57,536 nucleotides of DNA from Stutzerimonas stutzeri (lineage in GTDB: Bacteria > Pseudomonadota > Gammaproteobacteria > Pseudomonadales > Pseudomonadaceae): assembly GCF_024451105.1 (NCBI RefSeq), contig NZ_JANGEY010000016.1:1-57536 (forward strand), read 5' to 3'. Both the position numbers and the translations under genes were made by a program. A model generated the notes under the pieces. It saw only the letters and a list, made by a program, of their open reading frames with translations, was not told the DNA's origin and did not search any database. Position 1 is the first letter of the stretch. The number at the start of each line of letters is the position of its first letter. Positions 1 through 11,530 of the stretch are shown piece after piece.

Positions 1-127
1 TCGTGGTTTCTCCGGTGATGGTCAGGTCAGCAAACTCAACCTAGCCAGAAACCACGGTGACCATCCTCCTCACGCCTGACGGCGCTTCTGATGGTGCTCA
101 GTTACACCACTTCCCGGGACACAATCT
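1..127. repeat. Left copy of a 127-bp terminal inverted repeat
   Basis: Bases 1-127 are the exact reverse complement of 57410-57536; the match stops at base 128 (g here, t in the partner). Read on the plus strand, 61-127 carries the same recombinase codons as the right-end integrase fragment, but here the frame hits TGA TAA at 127-132, just after the Thr-Ile that precedes Phe-Cys-Asn in the other copy. A 10-bp inverted pair (cgtggtttct at 2-11, agaaaccacg at 47-56) lies within it. The length equals a common assembler k-mer, so the exact boundaries are probably set by assembly and the true repeat likely extends outward. Confidence 0.95.
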
Positions 128-481
128 GATAAAGGCCAAGACGACAGGAGCGTGCTCTGCATGCAACAAGCGCCAAGCAGCGTGCTCAGCAAACAAGCGC
201 CTGTAGCGTGCCTGTTGTTCATACAAGCTCATCGACACCTCCCTGTGTATCCACCCACGTCTTGAAGCTGATCACAGAATACGCGCCAATGCTTGCAACG
301 GCGATATCGGCCTCTCAACCCGCCGCGAGCGCTGGGTGGCGCCATAGACGTTCCACTGCACAAGCATGCAGCCAAGCCTGTGGCTCGTCACTCCACTACC
401 TAACGACCTCGACGGATCCCCGCTCTCGGTTTACAATTTTTAGATAATGCTAATTCTTATAAACCAAGAGGAGGGGTCAGC
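128..481. other. Non-coding stretch left of the XRE/ImmA gene
   Basis: I see no convincing gene. A 79-codon open frame at 208-447 has no ribosome binding site and a composition unlike a protein. The last 60 bases become AT-rich and carry the Fur-box-like sequence listed separately, so the end of this stretch is the likely promoter of the downstream regulator. Confidence 0.5.
443..461 (+). promoter_or_regulatory. Fur-box-like 19-mer
   Basis: gataatgctaattcttata matches the classical 19-bp Fur consensus (gataatgataatcattatc) at 15 of 19 positions by my count. It lies 20 bp before the start codon at 482, where a promoter would be expected. AT-rich promoters can match by chance, and the downstream gene is not a known iron gene. 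Confidence 0.35.
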
Positions 482-1549
482 ATGATCGGCGAACGCTTGA
501 AGCGTGCACGCGCAGCTGCTGGCCTGTCGATGCAGGCCCTGGGGCAGCAGGTTGGCGTCAGCGCCAACATGATCAAGAAATACGAGCATGACGAAAGCAT
601 GCCCAGCTCGGGCATCCTGATCCGCCTGAGCAAAGCCCTCGCGGTGCGTGCCGAATATTTCTTCCGCCCGGTCAAGGTCGAACTCACTGGAGTGGAGTAC
701 CGCAAGCGCTCCAGTACCCCCCAGAGCACCCTGAAGCGCATCGAGGCCGATGTGCTGGATCAGGCCGAACGCTGGCAGGAGCTGGCCAACCTGTGGCCTG
801 AGTTCCCCGTCCAGCAGTTTTCCGCGCCAGCGCAGCTGCCGGCCAACATCGACGCCATGGAGCAGATCGACGCCGTCGCCGATCAGCTGCGCGCCGCCTG
901 GAGTCTGGGGCTGTCGCCCATCCCCGACCTGATCGATGTTCTGGAGTCACACGGCATCCTGGTGATCATCACCCAGGTCGACGTACAGGCGAAGTTCGAT
1001 GGTTTACAGGCCTCGGTCGCCGGCAAGCCGGTGATCGTGGTGTCGGCCAATTGGCCAGGTGACCGCCAGCGCTTCACCCTGGCCCATGAGCTCGGTCACT
1101 TGCTGCTGCATGGTCGCCTGGCGGCAGAACTCGACGAAGAGAAAGCCTGCCATCGCTTCGCTTCGGCGTTTCTGCTCCCGGCCAGCGCCATGCGCCAACA
1201 ACTCGGCGACAAGCGCCACATGCTGGAAATGCGCGAGCTGTATCTGCTGAAACGCGAGTACGGCCTCAGCATGCAAAGCTGCCTGTACCGCGCTGCCGAC
1301 CTGGGCATCATTCCGCAAAGCGTGCGCGAACGCCTGTTCATGGTGTTCGTGAAACAGGGCTGGCGAAAGCAGGAACCTGGCCAACCTTATCGCCAGGAAA
1401 CGACCCTGCTGTTCCAACAGTTGGTGTATCGCGCCCTCGGCGAAGGGATCATCGGCGAATCCAAGGCCGCCGAACTGCTCGGCATCCCGGTGTTCCAGTT
1501 CCATCAGGCGCGCAAACTGGAGTTGCTGGATGCAGCTGCTCATCAGTGA
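482..1549 (+). CDS. XRE-family regulator fused to ImmA/IrrE-type metallopeptidase
   Basis: The 355-residue protein has an N-terminal helix-turn-helix of the XRE type (about residues 1-60) and a central COG2856-like metallopeptidase domain with the zinc motif HELGH at residues 202-206. Proteins of this build bind DNA and can cleave or relieve repressors; many act as the antitoxin or regulator of a neighbouring toxin or mobile element. The start at 482 follows a strong aggaggggtcag ribosome binding site. The last 20 bases overlap the start of the PIN-domain gene, so the two are translationally coupled and probably act together. Length is normal for the family and the motif is intact. The specific target is unknown. 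Confidence 0.88.
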   Translation: MIGERLKRARAAAGLSMQALGQQVGVSANMIKKYEHDESMPSSGILIRLSKALAVRAEYFFRPVKVELTGVEYRKRSSTPQSTLKRIEADVLDQAERWQELANLWPEFPVQQFSAPAQLPANIDAMEQIDAVADQLRAAWSLGLSPIPDLIDVLESHGILVIITQVDVQAKFDGLQASVAGKPVIVVSANWPGDRQRFTLAHELGHLLLHGRLAAELDEEKACHRFASAFLLPASAMRQQLGDKRHMLEMRELYLLKREYGLSMQSCLYRAADLGIIPQSVRERLFMVFVKQGWRKQEPGQPYRQETTLLFQQLVYRALGEGIIGESKAAELLGIPVFQFHQARKLELLDAAAHQ

Positions 1550-2018
1550 TGCCAACATCCTGATCGACCTGGAAGAAGGGGAGCTGCTCAACGAGCTGTT
1601 CCAGCTCCCCTACCGGTTCAGCGTGCCCGACATCCTGTTTTTCGAAGAGCTGGAAGACCAGCACGCCCACCTGTTGGAGAGGGGACTTGTCCTCGGCGAA
1701 CTCAACTCCGGTGCCATGCTCTACGCCCTGGAGCTGACTGCACGCGTGAGAGGCCCCAGTCGCAATGACTGCTTCGCCCTGGCGCTGGCCAAACAGGAGA
1801 ACTGTCCACTGCTCTCGGGTGACCAGGCATTGCGCAGAGCCGCTGAACAGGAGGCCGTCGTGGTGATGGGCACCATCTGGCTGGTGGAACAGCTGATCCA
1901 CCACCAGATCATCACTATCCCCAGGGCCAGAGCAGCCTATGCCCGGATGAGGGCCAACGCCCGCCGCTTGCCGTGGGAGATCGCCCTTCACAACCTCGAA
2001 GCGCTCGACCAGCCCTGA
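1530..2018 (+). CDS. PIN-domain protein, putative ribonuclease partner of the XRE/ImmA regulator
   Basis: This 162-residue protein opens with the beta-strand and first acid of a PIN fold (LLISDANILIDL, Asp7) and carries further candidate metal ligands at Glu39/Glu40, Asp80 (SRND) and Asp98 (LLSGDQAL). PIN proteins are Mg-dependent single-strand ribonucleases and commonly serve as toxins in type II toxin-antitoxin pairs. It begins inside the end of the XRE/ImmA gene, out of frame with it. The arrangement regulator then PIN toxin with overlap suggests a toxin-antitoxin-like module; toxicity is inference. No promoter of its own is apparent. Confidence 0.8.
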   Translation: MQLLISDANILIDLEEGELLNELFQLPYRFSVPDILFFEELEDQHAHLLERGLVLGELNSGAMLYALELTARVRGPSRNDCFALALAKQENCPLLSGDQALRRAAEQEAVVVMGTIWLVEQLIHHQIITIPRARAAYARMRANARRLPWEIALHNLEALDQP

Positions 2019-2057
2019 GCCTGTCAGCGACCCAGCCACCTTACGGTAGATCACCCT

Positions 2058-3224
2058 TCACCAGCGCCCATAGCCATACGGCGAGGGGATCTCGATCTCC
2101 TGATCCAGCAGCTCGTCCGCCGCCGCAACCAGGGGATCCAGCCAGTCTGCCTTGGCCCGCCCCCAGGCTAGGAACGCACGTTGCTCCTCGGTCAGCTCCC
2201 CACCCAGCTGGGCCTGCTGCTCGAAAGCGTTCAGGTAATCGCGCAGTTGCTGCGCCCGCCGCCAGGCCTGCGCATCGTCCTCCACCTGCTGGAGTCGCTC
2301 CCGCTCCGCATCCTGAAGTGCCTTCCGCGCCAGGGCTTGCTCGCGTCTGCGCCGCAGTTCAACCTCTTCAATAGCCCGCTGCTCGCGGGCCAGCAGAATC
2401 CCAACCGCCCGGCGCGCCATCAGCACAATGAACGCATTGAGCTGAGCCTCGACGGGCAGCTCCGGCGTGTCGACCACCTTGCCGCTGTAGCCCTGATCGG
2501 CGATCACATGCAGCCGTCCGGAGGGTGTGTATTGCCACTGGGGGAGGTAGACCCACTGGCCACGCGCCTGCTTGGCGACCTCTTCAGGGCTGGGGACATA
2601 GCGGGAACGGCGCGTCGGCTCGAAAAAGCTGAGCGTAGAGGAAATGCCGAGAATCTCGACCTGGACGGAGCGCTCGCCCAGCGTGACCCGGTAGCCGCGT
2701 TGCTCCAGGGCCTTGAGCAACGCGTCGGCCACCCGCAATGCCCTGGGCAGCAACGCGGTGGACACCTTGAGATCCAGGGCCTGCTCTGTCGGCAGCGGGA
2801 TACCCCGCTGATCGTGGGCGGGCTTCTTCAGGGCATCACGGGTCTTCACCACCAGGGGGTGCGGGCGGCGCAAGCGTTCCGCCACCCGGACATGATGAGC
2901 CGGATCCTCCTCATAGCTGAGGATGGCCTGTAGACGCGGATCGACCGGCTCGCTGGGTGGCGAACTACAGGGCACGGCGGCAACACGCTTGGGCTTGAGC
3001 AGCGCACCAGGCGAGCCGGTGTACTCGCGCAGCTCCGGCCGGGCAGGCAGCCGCTTGCCGGCCTTCAGCTTGGCCCAGTAGCCGCGACCTGGTGTCGGAA
3101 TCTGGAGGCGGACACAGAGTTTCTGCAGCCCCACATCCGAGAGGCCATACCGGGGTGCGACTTCGCGCAAGGGGGCCGACCATACTTCCTCCAGCAGCCG
3201 GGCGCGGTCATAGTATTCAGCCAT
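2058..3224 (-). CDS. Conserved protein of unknown function with N-terminal HTH-like region and coiled coil
   Basis: The 388-residue product begins with a region (YYDRARLLEEVWSAPL, then VAPRYGLSDVGLQKLC and PGRGYWAK) that I recognise as the recurrent N-terminus of a family of unnamed proteins in proteobacterial accessory DNA; its helices look like a resolvase- or sigma-type helix-turn-helix. Residues from about 275 to 345 are rich in Arg, Glu, Gln and Leu and should form a coiled coil. I chose ATG at 3224 because GGAGG lies 10 bases upstream; a GTG at 3230 is in frame but too close to that site. DNA binding is inference and no enzymatic motif is visible. Confidence 0.7.
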   Translation of the reverse strand: MAEYYDRARLLEEVWSAPLREVAPRYGLSDVGLQKLCVRLQIPTPGRGYWAKLKAGKRLPARPELREYTGSPGALLKPKRVAAVPCSSPPSEPVDPRLQAILSYEEDPAHHVRVAERLRRPHPLVVKTRDALKKPAHDQRGIPLPTEQALDLKVSTALLPRALRVADALLKALEQRGYRVTLGERSVQVEILGISSTLSFFEPTRRSRYVPSPEEVAKQARGQWVYLPQWQYTPSGRLHVIADQGYSGKVVDTPELPVEAQLNAFIVLMARRAVGILLAREQRAIEEVELRRRREQALARKALQDAERERLQQVEDDAQAWRRAQQLRDYLNAFEQQAQLGGELTEEQRAFLAWGRAKADWLDPLVAAADELLDQEIEIPSPYGYGRW

Positions 3225-3320
3225 CGTCACGTGCCTCCGGGTTACGGATGGAACGATGATGGGCCAAGCAGCGTGGCCCGCCCACGCAATTGGTCGCTCA
3301 GGGCTGGCTTGACCCGAAGG

Positions 3321-3614
3321 CTACGACTCCCCCCAGTAGTCGTCGCGGGCTACCCGGCCAAAGGCCTCGTCGTCGGGCTGTTCATCATCGAATAGCCTTT
3401 GGATCCGCCGCACCTGGCGAAGATGGGCAAGTGCCAGAAAGAAACAGGATTCGCAGAGACAGACGCGGTAGCGCTCGCCGTCATGCTGCGAGCTGTACCC
3501 CCACAACGCTTGCAGCGTGCCGAACTGCTGGCCGTAGCCGGGTACACAAGCGCTGCTGCCACACACCTCACAGCGGATCTCGTCCTTGACCTGAGTCGAG
3601 TCATCCATCGCCAT
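3321..3614 (-). CDS. Small zinc-ribbon-like protein of unknown function
   Basis: This 97-residue protein has two Cys pairs, CEVCG near the N-terminus and CLCESC about 40 residues later, spaced as in a treble-clef or zinc-ribbon fold, followed by a helical, acidic C-terminus. The frame opens further upstream, but ATG at 3614 (MAMDD) has an AGAGGAG site directly in front and is the better start. It lies in a row of four minus-strand small genes (4444 to 3321) that looks like accessory cargo. Similar short double-CxxC proteins occur in Pseudomonas accessory DNA; none that I recall has a known role. Confidence 0.6.
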   Translation of the reverse strand: MAMDDSTQVKDEIRCEVCGSSACVPGYGQQFGTLQALWGYSSQHDGERYRVCLCESCFFLALAHLRQVRRIQRLFDDEQPDDEAFGRVARDDYWGES

Positions 3615-3685
3615 CACTCCTCTGTACGGGGTGTATCCACTGGTGCCGGAACGTATCGCCATCGATCCGAACACGGGTTATGCGC

Positions 3686-3736
3686 AGTGCGGTTCGAATC
3701 CCCTACGCGCCGGAGTCAGGGGGCTCACACCGCACT
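3686..3736. repeat. 8-bp inverted repeat after the DUF6957-like gene
   Basis: agtgcggt at 3686-3693 pairs with accgcact at 3729-3736, and the second arm ends at the stop codon of the minus-strand gene 3735-4136. The intervening sequence contains ggttcgaatc, which looks like a tRNA T-loop. The flanking stem does not pair as a tRNA would, so I do not call a tRNA. It may be a weak transcription end or a scar of an old integration. Confidence 0.3.
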
Positions 3737-4136
3737 AGAAAATCTTGACCACCGTCGAGGCCGGGGCCGTTTTCCGACGCCCCACGCCAAACAGGACGTA
3801 CACAGTGTTGGCCGTCTCAAAAAAACAGCCTTCAGAGAACGCAACCAAAGGCGTGCTGCGCACCCAGTCGCCGGAACAGAATCGCCCCTGGCTATCCAGC
3901 ACTACGTTGTGGGCATACAGCACCACCGGCTGCCGTCCTGAATTCTCCAGATCTTCGCGCACCGACTCCGGCATCGTCAGATCGACCCACAACCATTGCC
4001 GAACGAGGCAGAACGGCTTGTGAGGAAAGCGCTCGCGCACTCTGGCCATTGCCTCATCGTCGGTCATCTCCTCTCCCAGCATGACCACGCCCGGCTCCTG
4101 GAAAAAATTTACTGCGGCTCCCAGTTCATCCTCCAT
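3735..4136 (-). CDS. DUF6957-like protein
   Basis: The 133-residue protein contains segments I associate with the DUF6957 family of Pseudomonas accessory genomes: DDEAMARVRERFPHKPFCLV, then a W-x-W-V-D-L strand, VVLYAHNVVLDSQGRF, GDWVRSTPL and FFETANTVYVLFG near the C-terminus. It looks like a compact alpha/beta domain without a signal peptide or membrane segment. The function of the family is unknown to me. It is followed downstream by a zinc-ribbon gene and preceded, 35 bases away, by a 90-residue gene on the same strand, so the three may be co-transcribed. Family assignment is from memory of the motif pattern. Confidence 0.6.
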   Translation of the reverse strand: MEDELGAAVNFFQEPGVVMLGEEMTDDEAMARVRERFPHKPFCLVRQWLWVDLTMPESVREDLENSGRQPVVLYAHNVVLDSQGRFCSGDWVRSTPLVAFSEGCFFETANTVYVLFGVGRRKTAPASTVVKIF

Positions 4137-4171
4137 TGCAGCACCTCCCGCTCGTTGAGCAACGTGTCTGG

Positions 4172-4444
4172 TTACTGAAGAAGCCGGCTCGACTGCGCGA
4201 GCTTGGCCGTCTGGTACAGGTCGATGAGGTGCATCAGCGCCTGACGGCCGCCTGGTGCAAAATTGACGATGACGAGGCCGTCATGCCCTCGGGCCCTGAT
4301 CAGCCAGCGGTGCTGGTACTGGATCACCTCGCGGATCTCGCCCGAGCGGAGGAGCTCACCTTCGCCGTAGCCACGCGACTCCCAGTAAGCGTCATTGTTC
4401 GGGTTGAGTGGATTGCTGTGATTATCATCGTCGTGCTTGGCCAT
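4172..4444 (-). CDS. Small hypothetical protein (NPNNxAYWxSRG type)
   Basis: This 90-residue protein starts with a polar, Asn/Asp-rich tail followed by NPLNPNNDAYWESRGY, a motif found at the start of small uncharacterised proteins in Pseudomonas accessory regions, and ends in an amphipathic helical segment. The start at 4444 has a GGAGGAAG ribosome binding site. It is the first gene of the minus-strand accessory row 4444-3321. No catalytic residues or membrane segments can be seen and no function can be assigned. Confidence 0.6.
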   Translation of the reverse strand: MAKHDDDNHSNPLNPNNDAYWESRGYGEGELLRSGEIREVIQYQHRWLIRARGHDGLVIVNFAPGGRQALMHLIDLYQTAKLAQSSRLLQ

Positions 4445-4607
4445 GGCTTCCTCCTGACACTGATCATCCCTTTGCTCCAGCGCCAGCTACAGGAAACGCT
4501 TCAGAAAAATTTGCTCCCTGAACGCCCAATCCCGGCAGACAGCGTCTGCTGGGGCTTGTCTAACCGCGAGAGTAGAGCCCGCCTCCGCACAAACGGGCAA
4601 ATCTGCT

Positions 4608-4671
4608 TGTGGATAACTTTGATGGGGACGCAATTGTGCCCCCATCAATAGCGCATAAACACTTATCCACA
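4608..4671. other. Inverted pair of perfect DnaA boxes around an 8-bp stem-loop
   Basis: tgtggataa at 4608-4616 and ttatccaca at 4663-4671 are both perfect DnaA boxes in opposite orientation. Between them tgatgggg (4620-4627) pairs with ccccatca (4640-4647) around a 12-base loop. It lies between the accessory genes and the gyrB terminator, outside the two main origin-like regions. It could titrate DnaA or be a decayed part of an origin array; function is inferred. Confidence 0.6.
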
Positions 4672-4800
4672 GCGCAACCATTCCGCTCCAGCCCAACCAG
4701 CAACATTTTTTCGGCAGAACCTTCCAACAACGCTTTGGTGAGGCGCCTGACAAGACGGAAAAACTCCAAGACGTCTCGTTGCAACTCCTTGATCTAAAAG

Positions 4801-4827
4801 AAAAACCCGGCGTATAGCCGGGTTTTT
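4801..4827. terminator. Rho-independent terminator downstream of gyrB
   Basis: An 11-bp perfect stem (aaaaacccggc / gccgggttttt) with loop gtata is flanked by A-runs on one side and T-runs on the other, so it can work in both directions. It sits 57 bases beyond the gyrB stop codon. Confidence 0.85.
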
Positions 4828-4883
4828 CTCTATGACAAGTTATGCGTCCCACCGTGACACTTTATAGTCTCTAGGTCAGCCGA

Positions 4884-8401
<3,518 letters not shown>

Positions 8402-8449
8402 GGGGAACTCTGTCGCTGCGCACCGCTTCCCGACAGCCTGTGCACAGCG

Positions 8450-8533
8450 TTATCCACAGGATTGGCCCCGCATGGGGCCCGCAAACCCGGGCGGAGGAGA
8501 GCCTGCGGCACACGCACGCACATCTTATCCACA
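8450..8533. other. Two DnaA boxes in the dnaN-recF gap
   Basis: ttatccaca occurs at 8450-8458 and 8525-8533, same orientation, 75 bp apart, in the only sizeable gap of the cluster downstream of dnaN. They could let DnaA repress recF-gyrB transcription or add to origin titration. Confidence 0.7.
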
Positions 8534-8550
8534 GGCGCCACCCGCCGTCC

Positions 8551-9654
8551 TCACAAGCGCATCGGCATCACGACGTAGGCCGAATCGTCGTTGCCGGCCT
8601 CCTGCAGCAGGGCGCTGCTGTTGGCGTCGGCGAGGGTGATGCGCACCTGGTCGGTGGTCATCACGCCGAGCACGTCGAGCAGGTAGCTGACGTTGAAGCC
8701 GACCTCCAGGGCGTCACCGAAGTAGTCGACCTGCACCTCCTCCTCGGCCTCTTCCTGCTCGGGGTTGTTGGCCTGGATCTTCAGCAGGCCGCTGGCCAGC
8801 TGCAGGCGGATGCCGCGGTACTTCTCGTTGGAGAGGATCGCCGTGCGGCTGAACGCCTCGCGCAGCGCCTGGCGGTCGCCGACGACCAGCTTGTCGCCAT
8901 TGCGCGGCAGCACGCGCTGATAGTCGGGAAACTTGCCGTCGACCAGCTTGGAGGTGAAGGTGAAGTCGCCGGTGGTGGCGCGGATATGGTGCTGGCCGAG
9001 GACGATGCTGACCGGCTCGTCCGGCTCGGTGAGCAGGCGCGCCAGCTCGAGGATGCCCTTGCGCGGCACGATCACCTGGTGCTTGTCGGGCGCCTCGAGG
9101 CCGGCCTGCAGGGTGCACAGCGCCAGGCGGTGACCGTCGGTGGCGACGGCGCTGAGCTGGCCGGCGTTGACCTCCAGCAGCATGCCGTTGAGGTAGTAGC
9201 GCACGTCCTGCTGGGCCATGGCGAAGCTGGTGCGCTCGATCAGCCGGCGCAGCTTGCCCTGCGCCACGGCGAAGGTCAGCGAGCCCTGGCTTTCCTCCAC
9301 CGAGGGGAAGTCGCTGGCCGGCAGGGTGGACAGGCTGAAGCGGCTGCGTCCGGCCTTGATCAGCAGCTTCTGCTCGTCGACGCGGACGTCGATCAGCGCG
9401 TCGCTGGGCAGGCTCTTGCAGATGTCCATCAGCTTGCGCGCCGGCACGGTGATCTCGCCGGCCTCGGCCGGTTCCTCGAGGGCCACGCGGCCGACCAGTT
9501 CGACCTCGAGGTCGGTGCCGGTCAGCGACAGCTGCTGGCCCTGTACCACCAGCAGCACGTTGGACAGCACCGGCAGGGTCTGCCGGCGTTCGACGACGCC
9601 GGCGACCAGCTGCAGCGGCTTGAGCAGGGCTTCGCGTTGAATGGTGAAATGCAT
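8551..9654 (-). CDS. dnaN: DNA polymerase III beta subunit (sliding clamp)
   Basis: The 367-residue protein begins MHFTIQREALLKPLQLVAGVVERR and ends in SAYVVMPMRL, both hallmarks of the beta clamp, whose dimer encircles DNA and tethers polymerase III. Three repeated clamp folds fit the length. It lies 30 bases downstream of dnaA and is probably read from the dnaA promoter. The C-terminal residues that bind clamp-binding peptides are intact. Confidence 0.98.
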   Translation of the reverse strand: MHFTIQREALLKPLQLVAGVVERRQTLPVLSNVLLVVQGQQLSLTGTDLEVELVGRVALEEPAEAGEITVPARKLMDICKSLPSDALIDVRVDEQKLLIKAGRSRFSLSTLPASDFPSVEESQGSLTFAVAQGKLRRLIERTSFAMAQQDVRYYLNGMLLEVNAGQLSAVATDGHRLALCTLQAGLEAPDKHQVIVPRKGILELARLLTEPDEPVSIVLGQHHIRATTGDFTFTSKLVDGKFPDYQRVLPRNGDKLVVGDRQALREAFSRTAILSNEKYRGIRLQLASGLLKIQANNPEQEEAEEEVQVDYFGDALEVGFNVSYLLDVLGVMTTDQVRITLADANSSALLQEAGNDDSAYVVMPMRL

Positions 9655-9684
9655 CTTCGGTCTCAGCTTGCGGGGGCGCGCCCG

Positions 9685-11145
9685 TCAGGTGGTCAGGGTG
9701 CGCAGCAGGTTCTTGTAGTCTTCGCGGATGTCGGCGTCTTCCTCGCGAAGTTCGGCGATCTTGCGGCAGGCGTGCAGTACGGTGGTGTGGTCGCGGCCGC
9801 CGAAGGCGTCGCCGATCTCCGGCAGGCTGTGGTTGGTCAGCTCCTTGGACAGGGCCATGGCCACCTGGCGCGGCCGCGCCACCGAGCGCGAGCGGCGCTT
9901 GGACAGCAGGTCGGAAATCTTGATCTTGTAGTACTCGGCCACGGTGCGCTGGATGTTGTCGATGCTGACCAGCTTGTCCTGCAGGGCGAGCAGGTCCTTG
10001 AGCGACTCGCGCACCAGCTCGATGCTGATCTCGCTGCCGGTGAAGTGGGCGTGGGCGATCACCCGCTTGAGCGAGCCTTCGAGCTCGCGGACGTTGGAGC
10101 GGATCCGCTGGGCGATGAAGAAGGCGGCGTCGTGGGGCAGCTCGACCTTGGCCTGCTCGGCCTTCTTCATCAGGATCGCCACCCGGGTCTCCAGCTCCGG
10201 CGGCTCGACCGCCACGGTCAGGCCCCAGCCGAAGCGCGACTTCAGGCGCTCCTCGAGGCCCTCGATCTCCTTGGGGTAGCGGTCGCTGGTGAGGATCACC
10301 TGCTGGCCACCCTCGAGCAGCGCGTTGAAGGTGTGGAAGAACTCCTCCTGGGAGCGCTCCTTGCGGGCGAAGAACTGGATGTCGTCGATCAACAGGGCGT
10401 CCACCGAGCGGTAGAAGCGCTTGAAGTCGTTGATCGCGTTGAGCTGCAGGGCCTTGACCATGTCGGCGACGAAGCGCTCGGAATGCAGGTAGACCACCTT
10501 GGCGTTGGGGTTCTTCTTCAGCAGGTGGTTGCCCACCGCGTGCATCAGGTGGGTCTTGCCCAGGCCCACGCCGCCATACAGGAACAGCGGGTTGTAGCCG
10601 TGCTTGGGGTTGTCGGCGACCTGCCAGGCGGCGGCGCGCGCCAGCTGGTTGGACTTGCCCTCGACGAAGTTCTCGAAGGTGAAGTTGCGGTTCAGGTAGC
10701 TGGTGTGCTTGAGACCGCCCTCGACCTGCACCGTGCGCTCGGTGCGCACCGCCGGCGGAGTGGGCGCCTCGGCCACGGCCTCGACCTGCGCCGGGGCCAG
10801 CTCGGCGAGCTCCGCCTGGGCCGGCACGAACGCCGGAGCCGGTGCAGGCGCAGCCACCGCTGCGGGAGCAGGTGCCGGCCGCGGCGGCGGCGGCGCCGGG
10901 CGCTTGCTGCCGATCAGCAACGACAGCGGCGGCACCTGGCCGTCGCTGCGCTCGTTCATCAGTTCCAGCAGGCGGGAGATGTACTTCTCGTTGACCCAGT
11001 CAAGCACGAAACGATTGGGCGCGTAGACGCGCAGCTCCTCGCCGTGCATCTCGACCTGCAGCGGACGGATCCAGGTGTTGAACAGCTGGGAAGGCAGCTC
11101 GTCGCGCAGGACTTCCACGCACTGCTGCCACAGTTCCACGGACAC
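9685..11145 (-). CDS. dnaA: Chromosomal replication initiator DnaA
   Basis: The initiator protein has 486 residues from a GTG start at 11145. This start reproduces the conserved (V/M)SVELWQQC opening; the open frame runs on upstream to 11460 but that part is origin DNA. Domain I is at 1-80. Domain II is a Pro/Ala-rich linker (about 83-130). The AAA+ domain has Walker [10 protein letters not shown] (Lys197) and Walker B LLIDDIQF, and domain IV ends with the [15 protein letters not shown]-binding signature. The promoter upstream appears to overlap a DnaA box, so the gene is likely autoregulated. Confidence 0.98.
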   Translation of the reverse strand: MSVELWQQCVEVLRDELPSQLFNTWIRPLQVEMHGEELRVYAPNRFVLDWVNEKYISRLLELMNERSDGQVPPLSLLIGSKRPAPPPPRPAPAPAAVAAPAPAPAFVPAQAELAELAPAQVEAVAEAPTPPAVRTERTVQVEGGLKHTSYLNRNFTFENFVEGKSNQLARAAAWQVADNPKHGYNPLFLYGGVGLGKTHLMHAVGNHLLKKNPNAKVVYLHSERFVADMVKALQLNAINDFKRFYRSVDALLIDDIQFFARKERSQEEFFHTFNALLEGGQQVILTSDRYPKEIEGLEERLKSRFGWGLTVAVEPPELETRVAILMKKAEQAKVELPHDAAFFIAQRIRSNVRELEGSLKRVIAHAHFTGSEISIELVRESLKDLLALQDKLVSIDNIQRTVAEYYKIKISDLLSKRRSRSVARPRQVAMALSKELTNHSLPEIGDAFGGRDHTTVLHACRKIAELREEDADIREDYKNLLRTLTT

Positions 11146-11194
11146 TCGGTTTCCCTCGCTTGGCAAAGCGTCTTGATAGACAGGCAAAGGACGC

Positions 11195-11225
11195 ATTGTA
11201 GCGGCGGGCTGCCGAGTTATCCACA
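11195..11225 (-). promoter_or_regulatory. Putative dnaA promoter overlapped by a DnaA box
   Basis: On the minus strand a TACAAT -10 (complement of 11195-11200) is preceded at 17 bp by TGGATA (complement of 11218-11223). The perfect DnaA box ttatccaca at 11217-11225 covers that -35. Binding of DnaA there would block polymerase, matching known dnaA autorepression in other bacteria; the role here is inferred. Confidence 0.55.
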
Positions 11226-11530
11226 CGCGCCCGCCGCCACCGCGCGGGCGTCGTCGCGATCTGCCCGAACGCAGTCCCCGACCGTGTGGATAACCGGACG
11301 ACAAAGCCGCCGCGAGCCCTCGGGAAAAGCCGTGTGCCGATCTGCCTGTGGACAGAAGCGCCGTTCGTCCCCAGCTTTCCCCAAGCCGTCGCACATGTCC
11401 CGCACCTCTTCTTGACACGGTTGTGCAAGCCGTCAGGGCCTGTGGATAAAGGGCTGGCAATGGTTATCCACAGAAATGGGGCTTCCTATACATCATTACC
11501 AAAACGATCTTTTAAAAGATTTCTCTGGTT
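11217..11530. other. oriC: Origin-like region 1 (dnaA-rpmH): DnaA boxes and AT-rich unwinding element
   Basis: Four perfect DnaA boxes lie at 11217-11225, 11285-11293, 11441-11449 and 11464-11472, with a variant tgtggacag at 11347-11355 and another (tgtggatga) further right at 11679-11687. Directly after the last perfect box comes an AT-rich stretch (about 11482-11530) containing gatcttttaaaag, close to the E. coli 13-mer pattern. The gap between dnaA and rpmH is the classical Pseudomonas oriC position. No gene is seen here. Confidence 0.8.

Noticed and set aside
208-447. 79-codon plus-strand frame in the left end
   Set aside because: Thr/Ser-rich composition, no binding site, ends in the promoter-like AT-rich DNA.
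3681-3712. Possible tRNA 3' end (ggttcgaatc followed by cgcgcc)
   Set aside because: The T-stem does not pair and no D-arm, anticodon arm or matching acceptor is present.
8440-11415. 991-codon plus-strand frame opposite dnaN and dnaA
   Set aside because: Shadow of two certain genes; no motif, no binding site, and it runs into origin DNA.
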